In this document: one piece after another, positions 1 through 8,348 of the stretch | Numbering within the stretch: position 1 is the first letter of the stretch | How the letters are laid out: each line of letters starts with the position of its first letter | NCBI RefSeq assembly: GCF_001854805.1 | Contig: NZ_MBLO01000219.1 | Location: 6,539-54,649 of the forward strand | Direction of reading: 5' to 3' | Source: Pseudofrankia coriaricola | Lineage (GTDB): Bacteria; Actinomycetota; Actinomycetes; Frankiales; Frankiaceae | Length of the DNA: 48,111 nucleotides | The notes under the pieces: generated by a model | What the model saw: only the letters and a program-made list of their open reading frames with translations | Databases searched by the model: none | What the model was told of the DNA's origin: nothing | Position numbers and translations under genes: made by a program

Positions 1-183
1 CTCGGCCGGGATGCACAGCCCGGTGAGGCCGAGCTCGCCGGCCAGCCTCGCCCACTGCCCCCGGTCGTAGCCCTCCGGCGTCTCCATCAGTCGCCGGACC
101 TCGTTTTCCGAGGAGTGCGCGGCCAGGAACGACCGCACGGCCTGCCTCAGCTCGGCGCGTTCCTCGCTCGGTGCAAGATTCAT
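1..183 (-). CDS. acyl-CoA dehydrogenase, N-terminal part (cut by window start)
   Basis: The 61 visible codons begin MNLAPSEERAELRQAVRSFL and continue through a W-A-R-L-A-G-E-L-G-L-T-G-L stretch. This is the helical N-terminal domain typical of acyl-CoA dehydrogenases (flavoenzymes that introduce the alpha-beta double bond in acyl-CoAs). The rest lies outside the window, so active-site and C-terminal motifs cannot be checked. It is the third ACAD in the same orientation downstream of the P450/ferredoxin pair and probably belongs to the same transcript, although 136 bp separate it from the previous gene. The ATG at 181-183 is the only start that keeps the whole N-terminal helix. Confidence 0.75.
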   Translation of the reverse strand, partial: MNLAPSEERAELRQAVRSFLAAHSSENEVRRLMETPEGYDRGQWARLAGELGLTGLCIPAE

Positions 184-319
184 GCTCCGGTACCCCCTTG
201 CATGGCACTGGGCGGAGGGCCTCCGGGCGTGCGGCCACGCCATGATCGCGCGATCTTCGGCCGATCAGAACCGCGGAGTTCCCAGCCGCTCGACGGGCGG
301 CCCGCGACGGGTGAGCCGC

Positions 320-1615
320 TCACTCCGAATCCGCGAGCTCGAGCTCGACGGCGTACCGCGCCCGGGCATCGGCGGCCAGGGACGGGAGGTGGCCGGTGGG
401 GAACAACCCCGGGGCCGGCGCGACGCCGCGCAGCAGCTGCCGGGCCAGGTTCACCTTGTGAATCTCGGTCGGGCCGTCGGCCAGGCCCATGTGGAACGAC
501 TCCAGCACCCACCGGCCGAACGGCATCTCCGTGGAGACGCCCAGGGAGCCGTGCACCTGCAGCGCGCGGGACGCGACGTCCATCAGCACCTTGGGCATCG
601 CCGCCTTGACCGCGGCGATATCGGCGCGCACCTTGTCGTAGTCGTTGTACCTGTCGATGCGCCAGGCGGTACGCAGGACGAGCAGCCGGAACTGTTCCAT
701 CTGGATCCAGGAGTCGGCGATCATCTCCTGGACGAGCTGCTTGCGTCCGAGCATCTCGCCCTTGGTAGTCCGGGAGACCGCCCGCTCGCACATCATTTCG
801 AACGAGCGCCTGACCAGCCCGACGGTCCGCATCGCGTGGTGGATGCGGCCGCCGCCCAGCCGGGTCTGCGCCACGGCGAAGCCGGCGCCCCGCTCGCCGA
901 GCAGATGATCCGCCGGGACGCGTACGCCCTCGTAACGGATGTAGGCGTGGGTGCCCTCATGTTCGTCGTGCCCGGACACCCCCACGTTGCGGACGATGTT
1001 GATGCCGGGGGTGTCCGCCGGGACGACGAACGCCGACAGCCGCTGATGCGGCGGCGCGTCCGGGTCGGTGACCGCCATCACGATGAGGAACGAGGCGAAC
1101 CGGGCGTGCGAGGAGAACCACTTCTCCCCGTCGATCACCCACTCGTCACCGTCGAGGCGGGCCAGGGTGGTGAACCCGGTCGGATCGGAGCCGCCCTGCG
1201 GTTCGGTCATCGAGAAACAGGAGACGATCCGGTTCTCGATCAGCGGTTCCAGATAGGTCTTCTTCAGGTCGTCAGTGCCGTAGTGCGCGAGGATCTCGGC
1301 GTTTCCCGAATCCGGCGCATGGCAGCCAAAAACGACCGGGCCGGAATGGGTACGCCCGAGGACCTCGTTGAGCAGCGCCAGCTTCACCTGCCCGTAGCCC
1401 GGGCCACCCAGCTCCGGGCCGAGATGGCAGGCCCACAGCTTCCGTTCCCGGACCCGGTCCTGCAGCGGCGGGATCAGCTTCGCGCGCACCGGGTCACGCA
1501 CGTCCCAGGCGTGCTCGATGACGAAGTCGAGCGGTTCGACCTCCTCGCGGACGAACTCCTCGGCCCAGTCCAGCTCGCGCGCATACTCCGGATCCGTCTC
1601 GAAGTCCCAGGCCAT
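320..1615 (-). CDS. acyl-CoA dehydrogenase family protein
   Basis: A 431-aa flavoprotein of usual ACAD length. Recognisable elements are the substrate/FAD loop S-M-T-E-P-Q-G-G-S-D-P-T, the beta-domain segment G-E-K-W-F-S-S-H, and the C-terminal helix with R-A-L-Q-V-H-G-S-L-G-V-S followed by D-G-P-T-E-I-H-K. This set resembles the ACAD10/11-like branch, expected to oxidise acyl-CoAs and pass electrons to ETF; substrate unknown. The frame is open 22 codons further upstream, but ATG at 1613-1615 is chosen because GGGAGG lies about 10 nt before it and the protein then starts MAWDFETDP like relatives. It sits between two other ACADs on the same strand. A degenerate 20-nt repeat array lies just upstream. 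Confidence 0.88.
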   Translation of the reverse strand: MAWDFETDPEYARELDWAEEFVREEVEPLDFVIEHAWDVRDPVRAKLIPPLQDRVRERKLWACHLGPELGGPGYGQVKLALLNEVLGRTHSGPVVFGCHAPDSGNAEILAHYGTDDLKKTYLEPLIENRIVSCFSMTEPQGGSDPTGFTTLARLDGDEWVIDGEKWFSSHARFASFLIVMAVTDPDAPPHQRLSAFVVPADTPGINIVRNVGVSGHDEHEGTHAYIRYEGVRVPADHLLGERGAGFAVAQTRLGGGRIHHAMRTVGLVRRSFEMMCERAVSRTTKGEMLGRKQLVQEMIADSWIQMEQFRLLVLRTAWRIDRYNDYDKVRADIAAVKAAMPKVLMDVASRALQVHGSLGVSTEMPFGRWVLESFHMGLADGPTEIHKVNLARQLLRGVAPAPGLFPTGHLPSLAADARARYAVELELADSE

Positions 1616-1640
1616 GCCGCCTCGCCTCCCACGGTTACTC

Positions 1641-1717
1641 GAACGTCCTTCTCGGCAACAGACGTTCTTCTTCGATGACAAATGTCCTTGTCGACGACAG
1701 AGGTTTTCTCGGTGACA
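1641..1717. repeat. four degenerate ~20-nt tandem repeats upstream of an ACAD gene
   Basis: Four head-to-tail units of 20, 20, 19 and 18 nt (1641-1660, 1661-1680, 1681-1699, 1700-1717). Each has a GT(C/T)CTT-like middle, a TCG and an ACA end (for example GAACGTCCTTCTCGGCAACA). They are markedly less GC-rich than their surroundings and lie 26 bp upstream of the ACAD start at 1615. They could be binding sites for a regulator or a decayed minisatellite. No reading frame explains them. Confidence 0.6.
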
Positions 1718-1786
1718 ACGGCAATGGCCCGCCGGCCCGGACGAAGCTATGCGGATGCCCCTGCCCAGGGCGGTGAGGAGCGGAGC

Positions 1787-3127
1787 TCAGCGGGGGATCT
1801 CACGCCATGGCCTGTCCCGGTCGACCCGCACGTCGCCCGGCAGCCCGAGGATCCGTTCGGCAATGATGTTGCGCTGGATCTCGTCCGAGCCACCCGCTAT
1901 CCGGTAGCCGGGCGCGCCCAGAACGTGGCTGGTCCAGGCGAAGGTCCCCCACTCGCCGGTGTCTGCCGCCAGGCGCGGCCCGAGCAGCAGTTCCGCCGCC
2001 CGCGACGCAAGCGCCATGCCCTTCACCCAGTGCAGCTTGCGGAACGAGCCCTCCGGCCCGGGCGGCCGGCCGGCTCGCCGGTCGTGGGCTTCACGCAGCG
2101 CCGCCACCTCGGCAAGGCGTTCGCTGATGTAGACATCGGCCAGCCGCTGGCGGACGAGGGGGTCGTCGAGGCGGCCCAGCGCGCGGGCCAGCGGGGCCAG
2201 TTCCCGCCATCCGCCGCCCACCCTGGCATGTCCCCCGCCGGAGCCCTCCCGCTCGAAGCCGAGCGTCGTAAGAGCGACTTTCCAGCCCGCCCCCACGTCG
2301 CCCAGCCGAAGCGAGTCGGGAATGCGCACGTCGTCGAGGAACACCTCGTTGAACGACGTGCCCCCGGACATCTGACGCAGCGGCCGGACGGTCACACCAG
2401 GTGCGTCGAGCCGCAGCAGGAACGCGGTGATGCCAGCATGCTTGGGGACGTCCGGATCGGTTCTCGTCAGCAGCATTCCCCACTCGGCGAACTGTGCCCC
2501 CGAGCTCCACACCTTCTGGCCGCCCACCACCCACTCGTCGCCGTCCCGGACCGCCCGGGTCGCGAGAGCCGCCAGGTCGGATCCGGCTCCCGGTTCCGAG
2601 AAGAGCTGGCAGCACAGGCTGTCGCAACGCAGGAAGGTCCGCATCAGCAGATCGCGTTGCTCCGGCGTGCCGACCAGGCGGATCGTCGGGGCGATCAGGC
2701 TGACGGTCACGGACACCAGTTCGTGGGCCGCCGGGATCGCGTAACGCTCCTCCTCGGCCGCGAACGCCTCGACGAACTCGGAACCCAGCCCCGCGCCACC
2801 GTGCTCGGGCGGCCAGCCGAGCGCGCCGAACCCCGCGTCGAACTTCTGCCGCTGCCAGGCCGCCACCCGCTCGATCAGCGCCAGCTCCTGCGCGAAGGAC
2901 AGGTTGTGGAAGACCGAGACGTCGTCGGACCCCTGCCCGGCACCAGCCCAGGGCACCGAGCCAGCATCCTCAGGGCCGGCGTCCCCGGAGCCGGCATCCC
3001 GTCGGTCGGCATCGTCCCGTAACACCGCGTGTTCGGCGAGCCAGCTCCGTGCACGCCGCCGGAAGTCCTCGAGCGCACCGCCCGGATGTGCCGCGTCCAA
3101 TCTGGTCTCCTGCTCACTATCCGCCAT
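1787..3127 (-). CDS. acyl-CoA dehydrogenase family protein
   Basis: A 446-aa ACAD. Visible motifs: the loop L-F-S-E-P-G-A-G-S-D-L-A-A-L for FAD/substrate, G-Q-K-V-W-S-S-G-A-Q-F in the beta domain, and the C-terminal G-G-S-D-E-I-Q-R-N-I-I-A-E-R-I-L-G-L-P of the FadE-type actinobacterial ACADs (steroid, alicyclic or branched substrates are common in that group). A low-complexity acidic Gly/Ala/Asp insertion occupies residues about 38-65, near the N-terminal domain. It follows the ferredoxin gene by 91 bp on the same strand, so it is probably co-transcribed with the P450 system. The ATG start at 3125-3127 has only a weak Shine-Dalgarno. Substrate cannot be told from sequence. Confidence 0.88.
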   Translation of the reverse strand: MADSEQETRLDAAHPGGALEDFRRRARSWLAEHAVLRDDADRRDAGSGDAGPEDAGSVPWAGAGQGSDDVSVFHNLSFAQELALIERVAAWQRQKFDAGFGALGWPPEHGGAGLGSEFVEAFAAEEERYAIPAAHELVSVTVSLIAPTIRLVGTPEQRDLLMRTFLRCDSLCCQLFSEPGAGSDLAALATRAVRDGDEWVVGGQKVWSSGAQFAEWGMLLTRTDPDVPKHAGITAFLLRLDAPGVTVRPLRQMSGGTSFNEVFLDDVRIPDSLRLGDVGAGWKVALTTLGFEREGSGGGHARVGGGWRELAPLARALGRLDDPLVRQRLADVYISERLAEVAALREAHDRRAGRPPGPEGSFRKLHWVKGMALASRAAELLLGPRLAADTGEWGTFAWTSHVLGAPGYRIAGGSDEIQRNIIAERILGLPGDVRVDRDRPWREIPR

Positions 3128-3218
3128 CTTGCGGAGTCGAACTCGGCCGCGCGACGTCAGTCGCGCTCATCGAAACAGCCGGCCGGTAAGGGCCTCAGCG
3201 GCCTATCAGGACAGGTGT

Positions 3219-3419
3219 TCAGTCCTCGACGAGCTCAATGGCTTGTTCGGGGCAGGTCCTCGCCGCGTCCCGAGACGCTGCCATCTGATCAACCGGCACG
3301 TCGACGATCTGATCACGGATCGTGACGTAACCTTCATCGTCGTAGTCGAGAAAGTCCGGCGCGATGCTGTAACAGCGCCCATGACCGGTGCAGCGGTCGC
3401 CACGGACAGTGATCTTCAT
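3219..3419 (-). CDS. [3Fe-4S]-type ferredoxin, P450 redox partner
   Basis: A 66-aa ferredoxin starting MKITVRGDRCTGHGRCYSIA. The cluster motif is C10-x2-H13-x2-C16 near the N terminus plus R-T-C-P-x2-A-I at the end. The usual second cysteine is replaced by His, as in the short ferredoxins that feed actinobacterial P450s. It carries electrons from a ferredoxin reductase (not in this window) to the adjacent CYP. Its ATG overlaps the P450 stop codon by 4 nt (3416-3419), which implies translational coupling and a matched pair. The frame is open upstream, but those codons lie inside the P450 gene. Confidence 0.93.
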   Translation of the reverse strand: MKITVRGDRCTGHGRCYSIAPDFLDYDDEGYVTIRDQIVDVPVDQMAASRDAARTCPEQAIELVED

Positions 3420-4669
3420 GTGGTGGCCTCCCAGGCAAGCGGGAGAGTGAGCAGGGTCATCATGGAACCCCCACCGCGTTCGAGCAGCGGCGCGTCGGTC
3501 GTCACTCGGAAGTCTGGGATGACCTTCAGCCATTCCTCGAGGGCGATCTGCATCACCCGGCGGGCCAGATGCGCGCCCAGGCAGCGATGCGGTCCGGCCG
3601 CGAAGCCGAGATGGTTGTTGGCCATGCGGCCCAGCACGAACTGGTCCGCCCGGTCGTAGACCCTGGGGTCCCGGTTGGCGCCGGAGACAAGCCCATACAC
3701 CATGTCGCCCGTGCGAAGCGGGCAGCCGTGGAACTCGATGTCACGAGTCACCTTGCGTCCGTCACCGAAGACGATGGTGTAGAGCCGCAACGTCTCCTCG
3801 ACCGCGGACGGGATGAGCTCGGGCTCGGCGAGGAGCCGGTGCCGGTCGTCCGGATTGGTGGCGAGGTGCCGGAACAGGTAGCCGAGCTCTCCCCGCGTGG
3901 TGTCGAGCCCGGCGAGCACGAGCACGGTCAGAATGTCGAGTATCACGGTCTCGTCGAGAGGCTCGCCGTCCAGCGTGGCGTGCAGCAGGTGCGAGGCGAG
4001 GTCACCGTCCCGCGGCACCGGCTCATCGCGTCGTTCGTCCAGCGCGTCGATCCAGTACTGACGCATGGCGCCGAGCGCCTGGGCCATGGCCTCCTGCTGG
4101 GCGAGGTCGCCACCGAACCCGCGGAAGAAGTCCTCGACCCACGGCACGAACAGGTCGGCGTCGGAGGCTGGCAGACCGAGAACGGTCAGAAACACCTCGG
4201 TGGGGTACCGCATCGCGAACTCGGCCACGAAGTCACACCCGCCGTGCGGCGCGATCTGGGCGACCAGGCGTCGGCAGATCACCTCTGCCGCCGGGCCGAC
4301 CCCGTTGATCGCGGCCGGCGCGAACCAGCGGCTCAGGATCTGGCGGTACTTGCTGTGCTCCGGCGGGTCGATCTGAGTGGGCACGAAGCGGTACACCGGT
4401 TCCGGCTCCCACGGCGTGATCGACTCGCTGGAGAAGATCTCGGGACGCTGGTAGATCTCCCGGACCTCGTCATACCGGGTGAACATCCAGTAGCCCTGGG
4501 CCATGGTGTTGAAGATGGCCTGGCCCATCTCCCGAAGCTCGTCGGCCTTGCGCCAGTAGCTGCCCGCTTCGAGGGCTGGGGAGACGTCTAAGTGGACGAC
4601 CGGACATCCGCTCGGGACACGCGCGGGTTTCTCGACACCCTCGACAGAGTCGTCTGCCTTGTTGGCCAT
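3416..4669 (-). CDS. cytochrome P450
   Basis: A 417-aa soluble bacterial P450 monooxygenase. Seen: the I-helix oxygen-binding motif L-A-G-L-D-T-T, the K-helix E-x-x-R (E-E-T-L-R) and the haem loop F-A-A-G-P-H-R-C-L-G with the thiolate Cys at residue 363. There is no membrane anchor, as expected for the class I type using a ferredoxin. It is the first gene of the minus-strand set P450-ferredoxin-ACAD-ACAD-ACAD, which suggests hydroxylation of a lipid-like or alicyclic substrate before acyl-CoA degradation (inference). A TTGACG-N17-TAGGGT promoter lies upstream, and AGGAGG lies about 12 nt before the ATG. Confidence 0.95.
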   Translation of the reverse strand: MANKADDSVEGVEKPARVPSGCPVVHLDVSPALEAGSYWRKADELREMGQAIFNTMAQGYWMFTRYDEVREIYQRPEIFSSESITPWEPEPVYRFVPTQIDPPEHSKYRQILSRWFAPAAINGVGPAAEVICRRLVAQIAPHGGCDFVAEFAMRYPTEVFLTVLGLPASDADLFVPWVEDFFRGFGGDLAQQEAMAQALGAMRQYWIDALDERRDEPVPRDGDLASHLLHATLDGEPLDETVILDILTVLVLAGLDTTRGELGYLFRHLATNPDDRHRLLAEPELIPSAVEETLRLYTIVFGDGRKVTRDIEFHGCPLRTGDMVYGLVSGANRDPRVYDRADQFVLGRMANNHLGFAAGPHRCLGAHLARRVMQIALEEWLKVIPDFRVTTDAPLLERGGGSMMTLLTLPLAWEATT

Positions 4670-5319
4670 AGCCGACCAGCCCTCCTGGAGACCAGGTATC
4701 TATGACGCAGGTCACCCTAATCGTCATGATGAATCTCGTCAACGGGGCCGGCAACCCCACCACGACGAACGACACGGGCACGGCGCGGGCAGGCCGGCCT
4801 ACCCGCGCTCGGCAGCCGGAGAGCACGGTGGCCAACTGATGATCATTTAGGTGTCGGAGTCCGTGGGCTCCAGCCGCCCGCGACCTTCCGGTCCTCGTCT
4901 ATGGCGAGCCCCCCTCCCCCGAGAACGCCACGAAGAGCGCCCCGGACCTGGCCCTGCGTGCCCTCGCCATCAGCGGCGGCGGCTGAGCCGTCGCGGCCGC
5001 CCGGGGTGCCTACTCGCGGCCGATGGGGCGGTCGGAACCCACTGGCCCTGCTCGCTCCCGACTCCGAGCGCGCCACCTAACCTCGATATTCACACGCGCG
5101 GTATTTCACCGCGGTTCGACCGTGCCGGCGCCGCCCGTCTGACGCCAGACCGCCAGGTGCAATCGGTCCGGCTGTGACGATGTGCCACGGTCGCGTCGAG
5201 GCCCGGTTCGCCGATCCGCGGTGGGGCGGTCGCGCCGCGGTGGACCGTTTCGCGTGTGAACCTCGGCGCGAGGTGGAATCATTGGGATGGACCGTAGGCC
5301 CAGGGAGGTGCGACAGTCG
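4670..5319. other. 650-bp intergenic region between divergent genes
   Basis: Apart from the P450 promoter at its left end and the ribosome binding site of the next gene at its right end, no convincing intact gene is seen. Reading frames here lack family features. A 30-codon plus-strand stretch at 4897-4986 ends A-L-R-A-L-A-I-S-G-G-G-stop, which resembles the start of a patatin-type hydrolase and may be a relic (see findings). Confidence 0.5.
4714..4742 (-). promoter_or_regulatory. predicted sigma70-type promoter for the P450-ferredoxin-ACAD operon
   Basis: Read on the minus strand: TTGACG (4742-4737), a 17-bp spacer, and TAGGGT (4719-4714). The expected start of transcription is about 37 nt upstream of the P450 ATG. 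Spacing and hexamers fit a housekeeping actinobacterial promoter; it has not been tested. Confidence 0.55.
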
Positions 5320-5703
5320 ATGAGTTACCCGTTTCTCGGCGCTTTCTTGACAATGCTCTGGTTCTTCCTGTTTGCCATATGGGTATATACCCTGTTTGTG
5401 GTGGTGGCCGATATATTCCAAAGCCGGGACCTGTCCGGCTGGGGTAAGGCTGGATGGCTGGCGTGTGTCATCGTCGTTCCCCTGCTGGGCGTTCTATTCT
5501 ATGCGGCCTTCCGCGGCGAGGGTATGAGTGAGCGGTCGGCCGAGGTGGCGAGGCGACGCGAGGGCCTGTATCAGGGTTTCCGGCCTTCCGCGGTGCAGAC
5601 TCGCGCGGTCGCCGATGAGCTGACGAAGCTGGCCGACCTCCGCAAGCAAGGTGAGATCACCGACGTGGAGTACCAGCGGGAGAAGTCGAGAATCCTGACC
5701 TGA
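5320..5703 (+). CDS. small membrane protein with PLDc_N-like and SHOCT domains
   Basis: A 127-aa protein. Two hydrophobic helices cover residues about 5-31 (with aromatic FLGAFLTMLWFF) and about 42-64 (W-L-A-C-V-I-V-V-P-L-L-G-V-L-F-Y), in the arrangement of the PLDc_N (cardiolipin-synthase N-terminal) domain. The C-terminal 30 residues, L-T-K-L-A-D-L-R-K-Q-G-E-I-T-D-x-E-Y-Q-x-E-K-S-R-I-L, are a SHOCT oligomerisation motif. Function is unknown; such proteins are common small membrane proteins in actinobacteria. The ATG at 5320 is preferred over one 11 codons earlier because GGGAGG lies ahead of it. It converges on the lipid-kinase gene with only 11 bp between stops. Confidence 0.82.
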   Translation: MSYPFLGAFLTMLWFFLFAIWVYTLFVVVADIFQSRDLSGWGKAGWLACVIVVPLLGVLFYAAFRGEGMSERSAEVARRREGLYQGFRPSAVQTRAVADELTKLADLRKQGEITDVEYQREKSRILT

Positions 5704-5714
5704 ACGCGCTCCGG

Positions 5715-7187
5715 CTAAAGTAACGAGGTCAACGGCTCGACTGGACGGACTGTTTTCTCGTCGCCCCCGCGGACCCGGCGACTCATCGCCGCCGGCCTCC
5801 CGGCGGCGATGCGGATCAGCGCGGGAACCGTGCCCCAGGTACCCGGTCGCGCGATCGGCACCCCGGGTGCGTGCCGCGGAACTCTTACGCGCACAGCGCC
5901 GGGAAGCGATCGGAAAAGCAGGGGCGGCGTGAGACAAAGCGCTTCTCCGTCCACGCCGACGCTGACCGGTTGAGCGGAATCGACCCGCGCCACGGGGCTG
6001 CTCCACTGCTGAAAGCCGCGGAATCGGCTGATGGCGCCCACCGACTCGAGCGCGACGAGGGTGGGTAGATCGCGAGCCCGATCGACCCGCAGCGCCACCA
6101 GACCAAGCCGGCCGCTGTCCAGCCGGGGCCGGGTACCGAGACCGCCGAGGCTATGTAGCTGGTAAGGATTGTTGGACACAAGGAGGACATCCGCACTCGA
6201 CTCGGCACGACCGTCCGAGCCGGCGAAACGAAGATCCGGCGGTGTGCAATCTGGACCGAGAAGGTCGGGAAGCATGGCGGCGGCCGTACTCGCCTTGGCG
6301 TCACGGTAGCTGTCGGACCGCACGATCTCCGCATAGACACCGAGCGAGACGTTGTTGACGAAGACGCGGTCGCCGACCTGGCCAAGATCGACACGCCGTT
6401 CGACGGCCGTGTCGAATGCGTCGAGCGCGCCCGCCACATCGTTCCGATCAAGGCCTAGATCGAGGGCGAAGTGGTTACGAGTCCCGGCTGGGACGCACAC
6501 GAACGCCATCCCGCGCCGCCGGGCCACGTCGGCGACCAGACCCTGCGAACCGTCGCCACCGGCCATGCCCACCACGTCGGCGCCACCGTCGGCGGCGTGC
6601 TCGGCGAGGGCGCGCAGGTCCGCGCCCGGGGCGAGGCTGACGACCTCGACTCCGCGCCGGGCCGCCTCCTGCGCGAGATGATGGCGGTCGGCGGCGCCAC
6701 CACCGGACCGCGGATTCACCAACAGGACGCCGCGCTGGGCGGGTCCCACGATCGTCCCCTTCGGCCGGTGCCGGCCGAAAGCCGCGCGCGCCGCGCCTCC
6801 CGACGCGAACAGCAGAGCCGTGACGACGAGCATGCTCGTAAGGCCAGCCACCCCAGCGAAAGCAATAAGCCCGCTGAACGCGACGGCGGCCACGAGAGAA
6901 GCCGCCACGCGGCGTCGCCCCCGCCCGACGAGCGCCGTCCAGCCCGCCATCGCCGTCACGGACACGGCGACGACCGAGACAGGCAAGGCGATCGGCCGGT
7001 CGGCCAGCCGTGCCAGCACGACGGCGACTGCCCCGGCGAAGCACACCAGCGCGGCACGGGCGGCTGTCCGGCGAGATCGGGAAACCCTGCCGTCCAGGGA
7101 ATGATCCTTACCGAAATCGGCCGGATAATCGTGACGATGAAGGAATGGCGCCGATATTCCCACGCGCCATCCTCGCCAGCGAACCAT
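5715..7187 (-). CDS. membrane-anchored diacylglycerol/sphingosine kinase-family lipid kinase
   Basis: 490 aa. The N-terminal ~135 residues carry four hydrophobic helices. The DAGK catalytic domain follows, with N-P-R-S-G-G-G at 158-164, the nucleotide-binding G-G-D-G-S at 210-214 and P-A-G-T-R-N-H-F-A at 233-241. The C-terminal half has the beta-sandwich signature V-G-V-D-G-E-A-L. The family phosphorylates diacylglycerol or related lipids using ATP and lies at the inner membrane face; the exact lipid is unknown. The four-helix leader is an addition to the minimal soluble DgkB type. The ATG start has no strong Shine-Dalgarno, so the true start could be slightly further in. Confidence 0.88.
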   Translation of the reverse strand: MVRWRGWRVGISAPFLHRHDYPADFGKDHSLDGRVSRSRRTAARAALVCFAGAVAVVLARLADRPIALPVSVVAVSVTAMAGWTALVGRGRRRVAASLVAAVAFSGLIAFAGVAGLTSMLVVTALLFASGGAARAAFGRHRPKGTIVGPAQRGVLLVNPRSGGGAADRHHLAQEAARRGVEVVSLAPGADLRALAEHAADGGADVVGMAGGDGSQGLVADVARRRGMAFVCVPAGTRNHFALDLGLDRNDVAGALDAFDTAVERRVDLGQVGDRVFVNNVSLGVYAEIVRSDSYRDAKASTAAAMLPDLLGPDCTPPDLRFAGSDGRAESSADVLLVSNNPYQLHSLGGLGTRPRLDSGRLGLVALRVDRARDLPTLVALESVGAISRFRGFQQWSSPVARVDSAQPVSVGVDGEALCLTPPLLFRSLPGAVRVRVPRHAPGVPIARPGTWGTVPALIRIAAGRPAAMSRRVRGGDEKTVRPVEPLTSLL

Positions 7188-7271
7188 CCAGGTATGCTCG
7201 CCGGCCCCACTCGGCTTCGCAACCGCGGCCCGAAGCCCGATGCCGACGAGATTTCGCCTACTTCACCCCTT

Positions 7272-7303
7272 GTTCATCAAGCCTTGGGTTCATCAAGCCT
7301 TGG
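7272..7303. repeat. perfect 16-bp tandem duplication
   Basis: GTTCATCAAGCCTTGG occurs twice head to tail (7272-7287 and 7288-7303) in the 262-bp gap between the lipid-kinase start and the methyltransferase stop. It is probably a replication-slippage product. No gene is seen in this gap. Confidence 0.8.
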
Positions 7304-7449
7304 CCAGCGTTACCGCTGCGCCTGTCGCTGTATGAGTCGGGCTGTTCGGCGGGGCTGGGCCGACTCACCTCGGTCGGGGGATGACGGCGCCGACGGTGTG
7401 CTGTGGGATGAACCTGAGGAGTCTCAGGCCCGCGGAGACCGAGGGTTCT

Positions 7450-8322
7450 CTACCCCGCGGGACGCCGCCCGGCGGATGCGTGCGCGCCGACCATCCAGCA
7501 CGCGGCGGTGAACCGGATCTCCGCGCCCCGCTGGTAGGGACCGAAGGCGGCGCGGGCGGTCTCGACGACCTGGGCGCGGGTCCGCTCGTCGGCCCCCTGC
7601 AGGGCTCGGCCGACGGGGCCGAGCAGGGTGAGGTAACGAACCAGCTCCGTCTCCGGCAGGACGCATTCCACGTCGATCGGCTGAATATCGATGTTCGTCC
7701 AGCCGCTCTCGTCGAGGATGCGACGGACCCGGTCCGCCCGCGCGAGAGCGAACTGGCCGGGTGCCTCCGGGTCGCGGGGCGCCAGGTGCGGCAGGAGCGG
7801 CGCCGCGGCGCGTTCGGCCGTCGTCATGAACGGATTCTCGTCGGGGCTCCGCCAGACGATGAACCGGACCTGGGCGGTGTCCGTCCCAGCCCGCCGCAGG
7901 TTCGCGAAGGCCCGGGGGAAGTCGTCGAAGAACATCACGCCGAAGCGAGATACGAGCAGGTCGAAACTGGCCGGCTCGAAGGTGTGGGTGGCGGCGTCGG
8001 CGTGGATGAAGCTGGCCGACACGCCCGCCCGTTCGGTCCGTGCCCGAGCGGCTTCGACCATCGGCTCGGAGATGTCGACGCCGACGCAGCGTCCCGCCGA
8101 GCCCGCCCGCCGCGCGGCGGCGACCGTTGTCGCGCCCGTACCGCAGCCGACGTCGAGCACGCTCGAGCCCGTGGCCACCGCGTCGGCGAGCAGAGCCTCG
8201 AACGGCCGGTACATCTCGTCGAGCAGGTCCTGCGCCGCCGTCCAGCCTCGTCCACCGGCGCCGTTCCAGAGTGCTTTCTGCGCGTCATCGCCCCCGGGCG
8301 CGACTTCCATGGCCGTCCCCAT
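7450..8322 (-). CDS. class I SAM-dependent methyltransferase
   Basis: 290 aa. Motif I is V-L-D-V-G-C-G-T-G-A-T-T (residues about 55-66), followed by the acidic ribose-binding strand V-G-V-D-I-S-E-P-M and the post-motif H-A-D-A-A-T. This is the UbiE/Methyltransf_25 type; substrate is unknown. It starts 65 bp from the divergent MerR regulator and is read from a promoter with the 19-bp spacer typical of MerR-activated genes, so it is probably that regulator's target. Two starts are possible (ATG at 8322 or 8310); the second has GGGGA in better register. The C-terminal half is a family-specific cap domain without clear motif. Confidence 0.9.
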   Translation of the reverse strand: MGTAMEVAPGGDDAQKALWNGAGGRGWTAAQDLLDEMYRPFEALLADAVATGSSVLDVGCGTGATTVAAARRAGSAGRCVGVDISEPMVEAARARTERAGVSASFIHADAATHTFEPASFDLLVSRFGVMFFDDFPRAFANLRRAGTDTAQVRFIVWRSPDENPFMTTAERAAAPLLPHLAPRDPEAPGQFALARADRVRRILDESGWTNIDIQPIDVECVLPETELVRYLTLLGPVGRALQGADERTRAQVVETARAAFGPYQRGAEIRFTAACWMVGAHASAGRRPAG

Positions 8323-8348
8323 CCCTTGGCGTCCCTTGCCGAAACCGT

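Noticed and set aside
1641-1717. Repeat array considered as a CRISPR remnant
   Set aside because: Units are contiguous with no spacers, too short and too divergent, and there are no cas genes.
4851-5177. 108-codon plus-strand frame in the P450/PLDc_N intergenic region
   Set aside because: Arg/Pro-rich, no domain, no ribosome binding site and no codon pattern like neighbouring genes.
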